A DNA stretch of 38,012 bases from Nitrospira sp. (GTDB lineage Bacteria > Nitrospirota > Nitrospiria > Nitrospirales > Nitrospiraceae): the NCBI GenBank assembly GCA_030444405.1, contig JARFPM010000018.1, forward strand, positions 1 through 38,012, in the 5' to 3' direction. Shown piece by piece: positions 14,694-25,500 of this stretch; the stretch's first letter is position 1, and every line of letters starts with the position of its first letter. The notes under the pieces are model-generated. The model saw only the letters and a list, made by a program, of their open reading frames with translations. It had not been told where the DNA came from and did not search any database. The translations under genes were made by a program, and so were the position numbers.

Positions 14694-17066
14694 TCAATAG
14701 GCTGCGGGCTTCGAAAATGTCCGGTTCGATACAAGATCCAGAATGTGGAGACCGTCAAACTGCGCATCCGTCGAGCCCAGTGCGACCAGCCCCACTTGGC
14801 CTTCTCTTGGGAGGATAGCATCATCGACGGCTGCGACTTGGGTGCCGTCGATGAAGACAGCGAGGCGGCCCTTATCAAGGTGCAAGAAGTTCATGCGTTG
14901 AACCCGTATCGTATGCCAAGGCTTAGGGGAAAGCTTGGTCGCCACTTGCCCCAACAAGGTTGTTACGCCGTCAGTGACGCGACGAGTTGTGACCAAGCCG
15001 GCCGTCGTTTGCAGCGTAATCGCGTAGTAGTTGTTGGCGTCTGCCACGGCAATAGCAATGCCGGCTTCACTCTGGTCCTTTATGCTAGGTGAGCGTACCT
15101 GCACAGTCACGTCGGGATAGGTGGTTCTGATCCCATCTGCCACGAGGAGTCGTACGCAGTCCTGTGTCGGACAGGCAGAGGCGCGGACCAACTGGTGTCC
15201 TCCACTCGCGGAATCCTGATCGACTTGGACTTGCCAAGTCGTCGCGCTCTCATCGTTTCGGTCAAGCCTCAGAAAGCCGGCAGGCGGGAGGCCCAGTTGA
15301 TCTTGATCAAAATTCCATTGCCAGATGATGTTCTGCTTGGGTGGGTTGGCGTGGACGGCCACATCGAGAACTTCGAGTGAACGCGGTGGGCTTGGCAAGA
15401 CGATAGCGGCGGCCTCCGGTGTCAGCGACTTGACGAGATCGTTTGCGACCAGCTGCCCCTGCAGTCCCTTGACCCCAGGGATCCGATCCAAATCCTGCTT
15501 GATTTGCTGCAACCGTTCATAAAATCGATCCAGTTTGCGTGGCACCAGGAGCGATTCAATCGCCACCAGCGCATAGTGCGCATGGATCACGTCGTAAGGC
15601 TGAGCCAATAACCCAGCGGCCTGTTCAGCTTCCGTTTGAGCCTGCTGCAGCCAGGGATGATCGTAACGTCGGTTCCACGAGACAAACTGGATACGATCCC
15701 AGGCAATTTCCGAGAGGATCCTCCCATACTCGACCGTGCCCGTGGCGGTGTCGCGGAGCAGCGCTTCATGGATACCGAGGGCGCTGATCGGATCATTATT
15801 CCATCGGGTCAGAGTGCCAAGACGTCGGCGCTCCTCCGGCGTCGCCGGCGCCTGTCGTGCGAGAGCCTCGTAGGAGGCCAGGGATCGATAGAGGGCGTCT
15901 GCAGCCGGTTCATAGCCCTCTGATACGGCGGTCAATTCCTGCCGCCAGGTTTGTGCTTGAACGGTCCAGTACAGCTCGGTGATCCGCTGCAGAGCTGGCT
16001 CATCGCGGGCCGCCAGACCTCCCTTTGTGACGCCCTGCTTCAGAAAGGCTTGGTAACTATCGCCACCGCGCATTGCATGGGTCTCATTATGTTCCGGATC
16101 GATCAACAAGACACGAGTCAGCAATCCTGCGCGTTCTGCAGATGTGAGATGGGTCGCCTGGTCCAAGGCGGCTTGGATGATCGGCTCCGCGTCAGTACGC
16201 TCCCACCAACGTGCCGATCCAGTGACGAGTTGCCCCCTCAGCAGGGTCTGGGCAGGGTCGGCCTGGTCAAACTTCCGGCCATTATCCGACCGCAGACCGT
16301 AGTGCGTCGCGGCAATCAGCGGCGCGTCGGACAGTACTTCGTTCATCACCGCTCGATCTGCGCTGAAACCGAATTTTCGCAGACCTGTGACCACGATAAA
16401 CCGAACCACCACCTCACGAATGGGCCCAAAGTGTCGCTGAGCACCATTGACCCACCAAATTTCTTCAGGCCTGAGGGCTAGTGGCGCGGTGAGAGGATCG
16501 GGGTACAGGATCTTGATATCAACAGCCTGACCAGGCACCGAGACGAGCGAGCTTCCCTTGATATTCGACAGGGCCAGTGGTTGTAATGGACTGGTTCGTA
16601 CGACGGTTGTTTGGGGAATTGGAGCGTGGTCTTTCAAAATGATCGGTGGAGAGACGAAGACTGCCGGTGGGTAGTCTTTCCAGTTTTCCGTGGCACGATG
16701 TCGGTCAGCCAAGAGCCCAAGCCCGATTCCCCGTCCGGTCGCGTTGAAGACGCCGGACTCTGCTTGTTGGGTCACCATCTGGATATGGCCATGCAGCGTG
16801 TCGTCCCAGCAACGTCGGGCAATTTCTGGGGTCAGTTTCGTCAATCCAACTCCGGCGGCTGCCCGCGCACGGCTGAGGCAGCCCAAGTCCGCTGCGGCCC
16901 ACGTATCGGTCTGTGAGTGGGCCAATGCCTCGACGTACTGCAGCACGAAACGGGCAGCATCATCGCCGGATTTCGTCCGAGCTGGCGCGGCGTGGCCAAC
17001 AAGTGTGCAGGAAACCCCGAATACTCCAGCGATGAGGGCTGCTAGGGTGAGAGATCGCAAGAACAT
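14694..17066 (-). CDS. Large exported protein with C-terminal concanavalin-like domain
   Basis: A protein of about 790 residues with a signal peptide (MFLRSLTLAALIAGVFGV, likely cleavage after HAAPA). I start it at ATG 17066 because of that signal peptide and a nearby AGGAAC; an in-frame ATG at 17162 would put 32 hydrophilic residues in front of it. The middle is mostly helical and repeat-like, with TPR character (ADALYRSLASYEALARQAPA). The last 190 or so residues look like a laminin-G/concanavalin fold as in 3-keto-disaccharide hydrolase (DUF1080) proteins: GIAIAVADANNYYAITLQTT, WHTIRVQRMNF, GRLAVFIDGTQVAAVDDA, GQVGLVALGSTDAQFDGL. Such modules often bind glycans. The overall function is unknown. 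It lies 259 bases downstream of the response regulator gene. Confidence 0.65.
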   Translation of the reverse strand: MFLRSLTLAALIAGVFGVSCTLVGHAAPARTKSGDDAARFVLQYVEALAHSQTDTWAAADLGCLSRARAAAGVGLTKLTPEIARRCWDDTLHGHIQMVTQQAESGVFNATGRGIGLGLLADRHRATENWKDYPPAVFVSPPIILKDHAPIPQTTVVRTSPLQPLALSNIKGSSLVSVPGQAVDIKILYPDPLTAPLALRPEEIWWVNGAQRHFGPIREVVVRFIVVTGLRKFGFSADRAVMNEVLSDAPLIAATHYGLRSDNGRKFDQADPAQTLLRGQLVTGSARWWERTDAEPIIQAALDQATHLTSAERAGLLTRVLLIDPEHNETHAMRGGDSYQAFLKQGVTKGGLAARDEPALQRITELYWTVQAQTWRQELTAVSEGYEPAADALYRSLASYEALARQAPATPEERRRLGTLTRWNNDPISALGIHEALLRDTATGTVEYGRILSEIAWDRIQFVSWNRRYDHPWLQQAQTEAEQAAGLLAQPYDVIHAHYALVAIESLLVPRKLDRFYERLQQIKQDLDRIPGVKGLQGQLVANDLVKSLTPEAAAIVLPSPPRSLEVLDVAVHANPPKQNIIWQWNFDQDQLGLPPAGFLRLDRNDESATTWQVQVDQDSASGGHQLVRASACPTQDCVRLLVADGIRTTYPDVTVQVRSPSIKDQSEAGIAIAVADANNYYAITLQTTAGLVTTRRVTDGVTTLLGQVATKLSPKPWHTIRVQRMNFLHLDKGRLAVFIDGTQVAAVDDAILPREGQVGLVALGSTDAQFDGLHILDLVSNRTFSKPAAY

Positions 17067-17324
17067 GGCGCTTGTTCCTAACAAGTGAAAGGGCAACGAG
17101 TGATTTCCGGCTCGATATTCCCTGTTCCACCGGCATTGTGTGTCACTATCCTGTTTATGCAATCACCGGTCCCGACGTGCGTGGAAGGGGAGCCCGAAAG
17201 CTATTCTGACTGTGTAGGAAAATTGACAAGATTGCGAGACGAGCTTGGGCTTGAATGGGGAAGCAGTTCCGGAGTGTGTGTCGGCGCACAGGAAATAGTG
17301 CGGAGGTGCGGCTGCGCTCAGTTC

Positions 17325-18725
17325 CTATTTAGGTTTCCGCCGGCGCTCCAGCAGCCAGCGTGTCACGCCAAGATGCTTGGCCGCCCGTGTTTTATTACCG
17401 CCAGAACGATGGAGGACCTCCGTGATGATGCGGTCCTCGAGATCAGACAGGGACTCGCCGAGGCGGAAGGTCAAGTGGACCTGAGCGGGATCCGTGGTAT
17501 CGGAGAATGTCGATTCAGGAGGAGTGGTATCAACGACCGGCCGCAGGGGAGTCTCTCGCACATCAGAGGGGAAATGCACCTCTTCAAGCGTCTCACCGGG
17601 ACAGAAGAGGACCGCACGTTCCATCAGATTACTCAACTCACGCACATTGCCCGGAAAATGGTACCGCTGGAGAAGGACTCTTGCGCTCTCTCCAAGATGG
17701 CGAACCGGCTTTCTTAGTGAAAGGGCCGAACGGATCAAGAATTGTTCCGCCAGCGGGGTGATGTCCTCCGAGCGCTCCCGTAGTGGGGGGATCGTGAGGG
17801 TCACGACGTTCAACCGAAAATAAAGATCTTCGCGAAACTCACCTTTGGCCACCGCGTCTTTCAGGTTCCGATTCGTTGCTGCCATAAAACGAACATCCAC
17901 GGGTATCGTTATTGAGCCGCCGATCCGCCGGAACGCCCGTTCCTCAATCACCCGTAACAACTTGGCTTGCAACGGCAGTGGGAGGTCGCCGATCTCATCG
18001 AAGAGGACGGTTCCCCCTTCCGCCAGTTCAATCAATCCCGTCTTACGGCCTGCCGCGCCGGTGAAAGAGCCTTTTTCGTGCCCGAAGAGTTCGCTTTCGA
18101 AGAGTTCCCGTGGAATCGACGGACAGTCTACCTCAATACAGGGCTTGTGGCTTCTGGCGCTGTTATAGTGGATCACGCGGCCGATGTATTGTTTGCCGGT
18201 GCCGGTCTCTCCTTGGAGCAGCACGGTCACACGTTCATTCCTGGCGAGCTCACGGACTTGGGTCATGAAGCTCTGGGTCGCTGGACTGTGTGCGATGACC
18301 TGGTTGATGGCGTAGCGCTCGGCATCCTGTCCACTCTGCAATCGAACCTGGCGTTGTAACGTGAGCAGCTGGGTCGCCCTGGTCAATGCGTGCTGCAGGT
18401 CTTCCATGTCGATGGACTTAGCGACAAAGTCGAATGCACCGAGCCTCGTCGCTTCGACCGCATCCTTCACCGTGCCCCTGGCTGTCAACAGAATGACGAG
18501 CAAGTTGGGCGAGGTCTGTTTGACACGCTCGAGCACGTCCAATCCGGACAGATTCGGCATCACAAGGTCCAACACCAGAATGTCCGGTTCAAAAGACTTC
18601 AGGAGGGTCAAACATTCTTCTCCAGACCCGGCCGTCTGCACGGCATACCCTTGGTCGGCGAGGCGCAGGGCGAACGCTTCGCGGACTGATTCTTCATCTT
18701 CCACGAGCAGGAGTTGCCAGGTCAT
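17325..18725 (-). CDS. Sigma-54-dependent response regulator (NtrC family)
   Basis: The 466-residue protein has all three NtrC-type parts. A receiver domain at 1-120 has acidic pocket ED at 9-11 and phospho-acceptor Asp53 in VLDLVMPN. The AAA+ domain has Walker A GETGTGKQ (172-179), the sigma-54-contacting GSFTGA (219-224, a common variant of GAFTGA) and Walker B VLFDE (240-244). A Fis-type helix-turn-helix ends the protein (GGNKTRAAKHLGVTRWLLER). Once phosphorylated it should bind an enhancer and drive sigma-54 RNA polymerase. Its ATG is one base after the TAG of the histidine kinase gene, so the two are coupled. No clear -24/-12 promoter was found near it, so its target is open. Confidence 0.92.
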   Translation of the reverse strand: MTWQLLLVEDEESVREAFALRLADQGYAVQTAGSGEECLTLLKSFEPDILVLDLVMPNLSGLDVLERVKQTSPNLLVILLTARGTVKDAVEATRLGAFDFVAKSIDMEDLQHALTRATQLLTLQRQVRLQSGQDAERYAINQVIAHSPATQSFMTQVRELARNERVTVLLQGETGTGKQYIGRVIHYNSARSHKPCIEVDCPSIPRELFESELFGHEKGSFTGAAGRKTGLIELAEGGTVLFDEIGDLPLPLQAKLLRVIEERAFRRIGGSITIPVDVRFMAATNRNLKDAVAKGEFREDLYFRLNVVTLTIPPLRERSEDITPLAEQFLIRSALSLRKPVRHLGESARVLLQRYHFPGNVRELSNLMERAVLFCPGETLEEVHFPSDVRETPLRPVVDTTPPESTFSDTTDPAQVHLTFRLGESLSDLEDRIITEVLHRSGGNKTRAAKHLGVTRWLLERRRKPK

Positions 18726-18726
18726 G

Positions 18727-20778
18727 CTATGTGTCCCGCTTCAAGGGCAGCCACACCTCGACCATCGCTCCACTTCCCGGAGGGCTGGTGATTGTCAATT
18801 GTCCGCCGTGCCGTTCGATGATGTCGTGGGTGATGGTGAGGCCGAGGCCGACTCCCTTGGCCTTTCCATTCGTAAAAAACGGTTCGAAAATTCTCTGGAG
18901 GTCTTCCGGCTCGATGCCTTTACCCGTATCGCAAAACGTCACTGAGATGCCCGGACCTCGTTTTGCCACCAGCGCAGCTCTGATGATCAACTCTCCTCCG
19001 TTCGGCATGGCATCGATCGCATTCATCGAGATATTGAGAAAGGCTTGCTGCAAGTGAGCACGGGAGGCTTCTACCAAAGGAACCTCCGGGATAATCTTTT
19101 TGACGATAATCCGCTGTTTCCGGAGGTTCGGCCTCAGCAGCGTCAACATGTCGTCGATGAGGGATGGGAGGTCGCAGGGTTGGAGATCGAATGGGCGGGG
19201 TCGCAGCTGGCCCAAATGCGATTCTAACAGTTCGTCGATGCGGGCCGCTTCGCGTGCTATGAGCGCGCACCGGTCTCTCGCGGTACGGGGCAATTGTTCC
19301 TGTTCCGCGAGATGCGTCGCCAGACTTCCGAGCCCGATTAACGGATTGCGGACTTCGTGCAAAATGCCGCCGGCCAGTTGCCCCACCAGTTTAACCTGTT
19401 CGGCGTGGCGCAACGCTTCCAGCATCTGTTCCCGCTCGCTGAGGTCTGTCAGAATGCCCAAATAGAATTGTGTGGTCCCGTCACGATCCTTAACGGGACT
19501 GACACTTTCCCAGACCAGGAACTCCGATCCGTCCTTCCGGCGATTGATGAAACGATCCACAAATGCCAGCCCCCAGCGGATAGCTTGCCAGAGTCGTTCG
19601 TAGAATTCCGGTGGATGTTTGCCGGACTTCAAAATCGACGGTCGCTGGCCGAGGGCCTCGTCGCGGGTCCACCCCGTCATCCGTTCCAATGCCGGATTCC
19701 ATTCGAGGATGCAGCCCTCAGTATCGGTCAGCATGATCCCATCCTGTGCAGACATGAACAATCGATGATAGAGGTCTCGCTGGGTATCGGCACGTCGCCG
19801 TCGTTCCAGGACGGTCGCCACGGTGTTGGCAACCGTACAGAGAAACTCCAGTTCCTTGACCGTAAAGTCCCGAACCGACTTGGAATGGGCCGTCATGGCA
19901 CCGTAGACCCGGTCCTCCACCAGCATAGGTACGCACATGCCCGCAATGGCGCCATGCTCGGTTAAAAGCTTGGAAGGCGTGAATCGCGTTTCCTTCCGCA
20001 AGTCCCGTACCACGACCGGCAGCCGTTCACGGATGGCGTAACCGGCTTGTGAATGTGTGCCGCCCTCAATCGTCAGTCTGCCGATGAGTTCCGGTTCGAG
20101 GCCGATTCCCGCCACCACGGCCAAGTGGTCATCTGATTCTCGCGGGACAAGAATCTTGCAGAGCTCGATGTCGAGTGCCTCCGCGGTATGCTTAACGGCT
20201 TCATCCATTAACTCCTGCGCCGGCGCATCGCTGACGGCAAGCGTTCCAATGCGGGCGAGCACGGATTGAAAGCGAGCGATCTGCGAAGCTTCCTGGGCAA
20301 GATCCGTATGTTCGGTGATGTCCTGCAGGACCAAGAGCACGCCGGTCTCGCCATGATAGGGGACGACGTTGAAGCGGCATTCATAGACGAGGGCTTGGCC
20401 CTGGTGATCGGCGAGACGATAGGTCTTGCTGCCTCTGGTGCCCAGGGTCTCCTGGTTCCAGGCCTTCGCATCGGCAAAGAGTTGAGAACGTAACGTCGGA
20501 ATTTCAGAACCCGACAGGCCCGACAGTGCAGCCGTGGCTTCGACCAGTTCGCCGAACTGCGCATTCTCGAAAACCAGAAGGCCCTTGGCGACGAAACAGA
20601 GCCCCCCTTCCAGACAGTCGCTGACCCAGGCCAGCACCTCCGCCGCGGCGACTTCCGGTTTGTCTTGCACCGGATTCTTGGAATGAGAAGCGGGCGTAGT
20701 ACGGTTCTTCACTCGCAGCCTCTGTCGTGAAAAGGACTCATATGGGGACAGCGTAGTATACCGAGCCAACAGCAACAT
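18727..20778 (-). CDS. Soluble PAS-GAF-PAS sensor histidine kinase
   Basis: This kinase of about 683 residues has no membrane segment. In order it has an N-terminal PAS-like sensor (ending VLLVLQDITE), a GAF domain (SVLARIGTLAVSDAPAQELM to VANTVATVLERRRR), and a second PAS with its PAC motif (LFMSAQDGIMLTDTEGCILE; FYLGILTDLSER). A HisKA box follows with the phospho-acceptor in AGGILHEVRNPL, then a HATPase domain with N-box NAIDAMPNGG, G1 DTGKGIEPED and G2 GVGLGLTI. It would sense a cytosolic signal and phosphorylate the adjacent NtrC-type regulator. The start is uncertain: TTG 20823, ATG 20778 and GTG 20712 (with AGAGG upstream) are all in frame. Confidence 0.88.
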   Translation of the reverse strand: MLLLARYTTLSPYESFSRQRLRVKNRTTPASHSKNPVQDKPEVAAAEVLAWVSDCLEGGLCFVAKGLLVFENAQFGELVEATAALSGLSGSEIPTLRSQLFADAKAWNQETLGTRGSKTYRLADHQGQALVYECRFNVVPYHGETGVLLVLQDITEHTDLAQEASQIARFQSVLARIGTLAVSDAPAQELMDEAVKHTAEALDIELCKILVPRESDDHLAVVAGIGLEPELIGRLTIEGGTHSQAGYAIRERLPVVVRDLRKETRFTPSKLLTEHGAIAGMCVPMLVEDRVYGAMTAHSKSVRDFTVKELEFLCTVANTVATVLERRRRADTQRDLYHRLFMSAQDGIMLTDTEGCILEWNPALERMTGWTRDEALGQRPSILKSGKHPPEFYERLWQAIRWGLAFVDRFINRRKDGSEFLVWESVSPVKDRDGTTQFYLGILTDLSEREQMLEALRHAEQVKLVGQLAGGILHEVRNPLIGLGSLATHLAEQEQLPRTARDRCALIAREAARIDELLESHLGQLRPRPFDLQPCDLPSLIDDMLTLLRPNLRKQRIIVKKIIPEVPLVEASRAHLQQAFLNISMNAIDAMPNGGELIIRAALVAKRGPGISVTFCDTGKGIEPEDLQRIFEPFFTNGKAKGVGLGLTITHDIIERHGGQLTITSPPGSGAMVEVWLPLKRDT

Positions 20779-20915
20779 CGTCGAGTGAGCTGTGGATGTG
20801 GGGAAGGCAAGGATGGGGTTCAATAGACGGGGGAGAATCGGATTTGGGTGCGAGCGATAGAGTTCGAGTCAACCCGCCAATAGCAAAAATCGAGACACTC
20901 GTGGTACAGAGAGAT

Positions 20916-22391
20916 ATGATCCGGCGCACCCTGGAAACCCTCTCGTTCGACAATACCTATGCCCGCCTTCCTCAAGCCTTTTACGCGCGATTGAGCCCGA
21001 CCCCGTTTAGCGCTCCGCCCTATCTGGTTCATGCCAATCAAGCTGCAGCGGAGCTGATCGATCTTGACCCGGCGCAGCTTGCGCGGCCGGAGTTCTCCGC
21101 TCTCTTTGGCGGGAGCGCCTTGACGCCCGGTATGGAACCGCTCGCGATGCTGTACTCAGGCCATCAGTTTGGCGTCTATGTTCCACAACTCGGCGACGGA
21201 CGCGCGATCCTTCTCGGCGAGGTGAAAAACCAGCGAGGAGAACGTTGGGACCTGCATCTCAAAGGCGCCGGGATGACACCCTTTTCGCGGGACGGCGACG
21301 GTCGCGCGGTGCTCCGCTCGACTATCCGCGAATATCTTTGCAGCGAAGCATTGCACGGCCTCGGCATTCCCACCACGCGCGCGCTCTGCATCGTCGGCAG
21401 CGATCACGCGGTCTATCGGGAAGAGGTCGAAACCGGCGCGATGCTGGTCCGCATGGCGCCGTCACATGTCCGCTTCGGCACGTTCGAAGTGTTCTATTAC
21501 CGGAAACAGCATGAGCACCTCAGAGCTCTGGCCGACTATGTGATCGACCAGCATTTCTCCCATCTTCGCAATGCCGACGAGAAATACGCGCGGTTCTTCA
21601 TCGAAGTTGTCGAGCGCACGGCAAAGTTGATTGCCCGATGGCAGGCTGTCGGTTGGGCGCATGGGGTCATGAATACCGACAATATGTCGATCCTCGGTCT
21701 CACGCTGGACTATGGGCCCTACGGCTTCATGGATGACTACGACGCCGGTTTCATCTGTAATCATTCGGACCACAACGGCCGCTATGCCTTCAACCAGCAG
21801 CCCTATATCGGTCTCTGGAACCTGAGTTGCCTGGCCCAAGCGTTGTTGCCAGTGGCGGTGAAAGAGGCGTTGAAGGCAGGCCTTGAGACCTACCAGCCTT
21901 TGTTTGAGCAGGAATATCAGAAGTGTATGCGGGCAAAATTGGGATTGATCGATACGCGGGCAGAAGACGACGAACTCATTCGCGATTTCTTGGGCCTCCT
22001 GCAGGGCAGCCATGCCGATTACACGATCGTATTTCGGGAATTGAGCACATTTTCTTCGGAGCAGGGTGCGACAAATCCCAAGCTGCGGGAACACTTCCTG
22101 AACCGCAACCATTTCGATGACTGGGCGGCGCGCTACCGGCATCGACTCCAGACTGAAAGCAGCCGTGACGACGACCGGCGTGTACGGATGAACCGGATCA
22201 ATCCGAAGTACGTGCTCCGTAATTACCTCGCCCAGGCTGCCATTGAAAAAGCTCAACAGAAGGACTTCTGCGAAATCGACCGCTTGTTCGCTCTGCTCCA
22301 AGATCCCTACAGCGACCGGCCGGACATGGAGGCCTACGCCACGCCACCCCCTAACTGGGGCAAGCATCTCTCCGTCAGTTGCTCTTCGTGA
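20916..22391 (+). CDS. selO: Protein adenylyltransferase SelO (YdiU family)
   Basis: A 491-residue pseudokinase-fold enzyme that transfers AMP from ATP to protein side chains. Family markers are the opening LSFDNTYARLPQAFYARLSP, YSGHQFGVYVPQLGDGRAI, LKGAGMTPFSRDGDGRAVLR, REYLCSEALHGLGIPTTRAL, the catalytic GVMNTDNMSILGLTLDYGPY, and the C-terminus SVSCSS, which matches the ending of bacterial SelO (cysteine in place of the selenocysteine of eukaryotic homologues). The start at ATG 20916 fits the family; longer in-frame extensions upstream do not look like SelO. It is divergent from the histidine kinase, sharing about 137 bases of upstream DNA. Confidence 0.92.
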   Translation: MIRRTLETLSFDNTYARLPQAFYARLSPTPFSAPPYLVHANQAAAELIDLDPAQLARPEFSALFGGSALTPGMEPLAMLYSGHQFGVYVPQLGDGRAILLGEVKNQRGERWDLHLKGAGMTPFSRDGDGRAVLRSTIREYLCSEALHGLGIPTTRALCIVGSDHAVYREEVETGAMLVRMAPSHVRFGTFEVFYYRKQHEHLRALADYVIDQHFSHLRNADEKYARFFIEVVERTAKLIARWQAVGWAHGVMNTDNMSILGLTLDYGPYGFMDDYDAGFICNHSDHNGRYAFNQQPYIGLWNLSCLAQALLPVAVKEALKAGLETYQPLFEQEYQKCMRAKLGLIDTRAEDDELIRDFLGLLQGSHADYTIVFRELSTFSSEQGATNPKLREHFLNRNHFDDWAARYRHRLQTESSRDDDRRVRMNRINPKYVLRNYLAQAAIEKAQQKDFCEIDRLFALLQDPYSDRPDMEAYATPPPNWGKHLSVSCSS

Positions 22392-22460
22392 CCGCGCCGT
22401 GCTTGCGCAGTACCCCCCTCTTGAGCAAGTATAGAGCCGCTTACTCGTAAACCCCATGCG

Positions 22461-22477
22461 CGGCCTTTCCTAGGCCG
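22461..22477. terminator. Short GC-rich hairpin after selO
   Basis: CGGCCT, five-base loop, AGGCCG: a perfect 6-base stem 70 bases after the selO stop and 30 bases before the next gene. No T-run follows, so it is at best a weak terminator. Confidence 0.3.
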
Positions 22478-22506
22478 GCGCCTCGATCTCAATCCGGGAC
22501 AATCGT

Positions 22507-25500
22507 ATGGCCAAGAAGCAAGGAGATTCCAAGCTGGCAGTAGCGGGAACTATTACGCTGGGGCTGGCGATTGCCGGAGTGATGTTGGTTCAGCAACCGC
22601 TGAAGAGCACGAGGCCCCCGTCTTTGGGGAGTGCACTCAAGCCGCAGGTTTCCGAAGGCGTCGTGCAGGCCAGGCTGTGGGAGGACCCGCTGGAAGCCGC
22701 GCGGCGCGCGGCGACATTCGACGGCGCGGCCAAGAAGACGACCGGGACCGCCCAGAATGATGTGGACCGGGTCGGGGCCATCCGTAAGGAGGTGGATGAC
22801 CGGATCAAGCAAGGCCAGGGCGGGCCCATCACCGTCCTGCTCGTGATGACGGAAGGCGGGGCCTCAGGTGAAAGCCGTGAGACCCGCATTCGAGATCGCT
22901 ACGCCATAGGCTCGGCTCTCGGCGTTGCCTGTTTTATCCCACAGGGAGATGATGAATTGTCCTATGTGGAGTGGCGCGACCGGACGGGAATGAGCCGGGT
23001 CTTGCCCTACGAGTGGTACGGGCAAGGGCCGAGGAAATGTTCGCTGGATCCGGATTGGGCGCAGGCCGTGCTCGTCCTGTGGATCAGCAGCGAGATCACG
23101 GGCGATCGGCCCATCGCGATGCTGACACATCTCACGCAGTCCATCCTATGCGAGAGGAGCGCCATCGGCGCCTGCCAGCAAGGAAGGGAGGGAGATGGGA
23201 CGGTGCTGCTGGATCTTCACCGGGAACAGCAGGTGCGATTCAAGATCATGGGGCCGCGGAGTTCATCCGGCTTTCGGAATCTGCTTGAGGAAGCGGCCGG
23301 CTCCGTCAAGGGCCGCGAGGATCACGTGATCTGGGCCAACGCAGGCGGCCGTGTGGAGCTGTACTCGCCTTGGGCCACCGCCATGCCGAAACTCCTGACG
23401 CAGGACATCAGCGTGACGGCCAAGCCTGCGGGGTCCAACGAATGTGTCTCCTCCGATGCGAGCCGGGCACAACTCTGCTGGATTCTGTTGCGGGCCGGGA
23501 TCGAGCTGAAACACAGCATCGGCTCCGATGATCAGTTGTTTGAGGCACTGGTTTATGAGCTGGAACGCCGCCGGGTGAAGTTCGAGAGGGATGCCGTGAT
23601 CCTCATTGCGGAATGGGATTCCTTCTACGGCCGGGTGATGCCGGTCGAGTTCACCGCCACTGTGTGCCATCGCATCGCGCATCGACCCTCCGAAGAGAAC
23701 TGGGCGATCGAGCCGGACCGGCTGGCCCTCATCCGGTCGAAATGTGACACGGTCGATCAGGCGATTGATCTTCAGGTGAACGATCCGGTCGGGACAAGGG
23801 GGCTGGGCCTGAACATATGGCGGTACAGTTATCTGCGCGGGCTCGATGGCGAAGTCTCCGGCGGACAGACCGGAAATTCGGCAAAAGCGGCCGCATTGCA
23901 GTCGCTGAAGAATGTCCTGCTCGATACCCAGGTGCGTGAACGCCCGATCGGCACAAGCCAGTTCGACTATGTCCAGCGGCTGGCCGCCCGCATCGAGCGG
24001 GATATGGCCGAGGAATCCAATCTTCAGCAGGCGGCCGGTGATTCGGCGACGGGGAACGAGGAACCCGGCCGCAAGCCGCCCGCTGCCATCGGCATTCTCG
24101 GCAGCGATGCCTACGATGCGTTGTTGATTTTGCAGGCTATGCGCGAGCGGTTCCCCGGCGTCGTCTTCTTCACCACTGATCTGGACAGCCGGTTGGTCTA
24201 TGCCGACGACTACCGCTGGACGAGGAATCTCGTTATCTCATCCCATTACGGGCTGGAATTGTATGACAGCTTGCAGCGAGACGTGCCGCCGTTCCGCAGC
24301 AGCTATCAAACATCGACCTACTTGGCGACGCTCCAGGCCGTGGGGCATGTGCGTCCGCTGGCCGACTGCCCGCCGATTGCCGGGCGGTCAAACGCGCCCG
24401 CCGGCGCGTTCTTGTCGCCATGCGGCTACCAGGCCAACCGAGTTTCTGATGAGGTGTGGTTCAGCGGGGTGGAGCCTCCCCGGATGTTCGAAGTCGGCCG
24501 TCACGGTGCGGTCGATCTGACGGTAGGGGCGGTGTCCGAAGGCTATACTCTGCATGCCCCTCGTGTAGATCTCTCTAACGATAATCCCCAAACTGGCGGT
24601 CGGCGGCCTCCTTCCGGCACCCTCTACGGCACGGCGGGCCTGGCCTACATGATCGGCTTCGTCATCCTCTGGACCAAGCCGGCCAGCTACCGTTGGATGA
24701 CGGCGCACATGGGTTTGCTGGTGCTTGGCGCCGTGGGTGCCTTTGGGCTGGCCTTTGTCGTAGACAAGTTTCTCCTCGATCTCATCTTGCAGCATCATGA
24801 CGGGGGGGAGCCGTTTTACTGGTTGGAAGGGGTGAGCATTTGGCCGACGGAAATTCTTCGAGCCCTGGCCACGTTGCTGGCGATCGGTTTTCTCATCAAG
24901 GCCTGGCGTGACCTCCGGTCAAATAGTGAGAGGATGACAGACCGCTACGGCTTTGGGGTTCCGGAGGAAACGGGTCAGACGGAGGGGTGGCGGCAGTATC
25001 TCAGAATGGCTGAGTGGGTCCTGTCCCCCCGGAGCCGGGGAAACAACGACCAGGTCGATGCCTTGTGGGAACGGTACCGGAATGCCGGGTCCGGCCGGCA
25101 GCGCATCCCGCGGCTGTTCCTGCTCGTGGTGATTTATGCCATGTCGTTTCTCCTGCTCTGGAAAGTGACGGGCGCCGAAGACATGTCGGGACCGTGCCGC
25201 GGGACATTTAGCTGCCGGCTGGATCTTATCTCCGTGATCGCGAGTTACATCGTTCTGGTCGTGCTCAATCTCTTTGTCTTCGACGCCGTGCTCCTGTGCC
25301 GGCGCTGGATCGGCGCCTTGACACAGGCCACGGAGGGGTGGCCTCAGGAGTTGACGAAGCGCCTCAAATTGCAGTCGGCCGAGAATCTGGCCAAAGCACG
25401 GGAGTTGATGAAAATTGAGCTTATCGCGCAGCGGACGGAAGTGGTGAACCGGCTTGTGCGATATCCCTTCATTGTGTTGCTCATCATGATCGTGGCGCGC

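Noticed and set aside
21462-22457. A 331-codon open frame on the minus strand
   Set aside because: It is the shadow of selO, which is strongly supported by family motifs.
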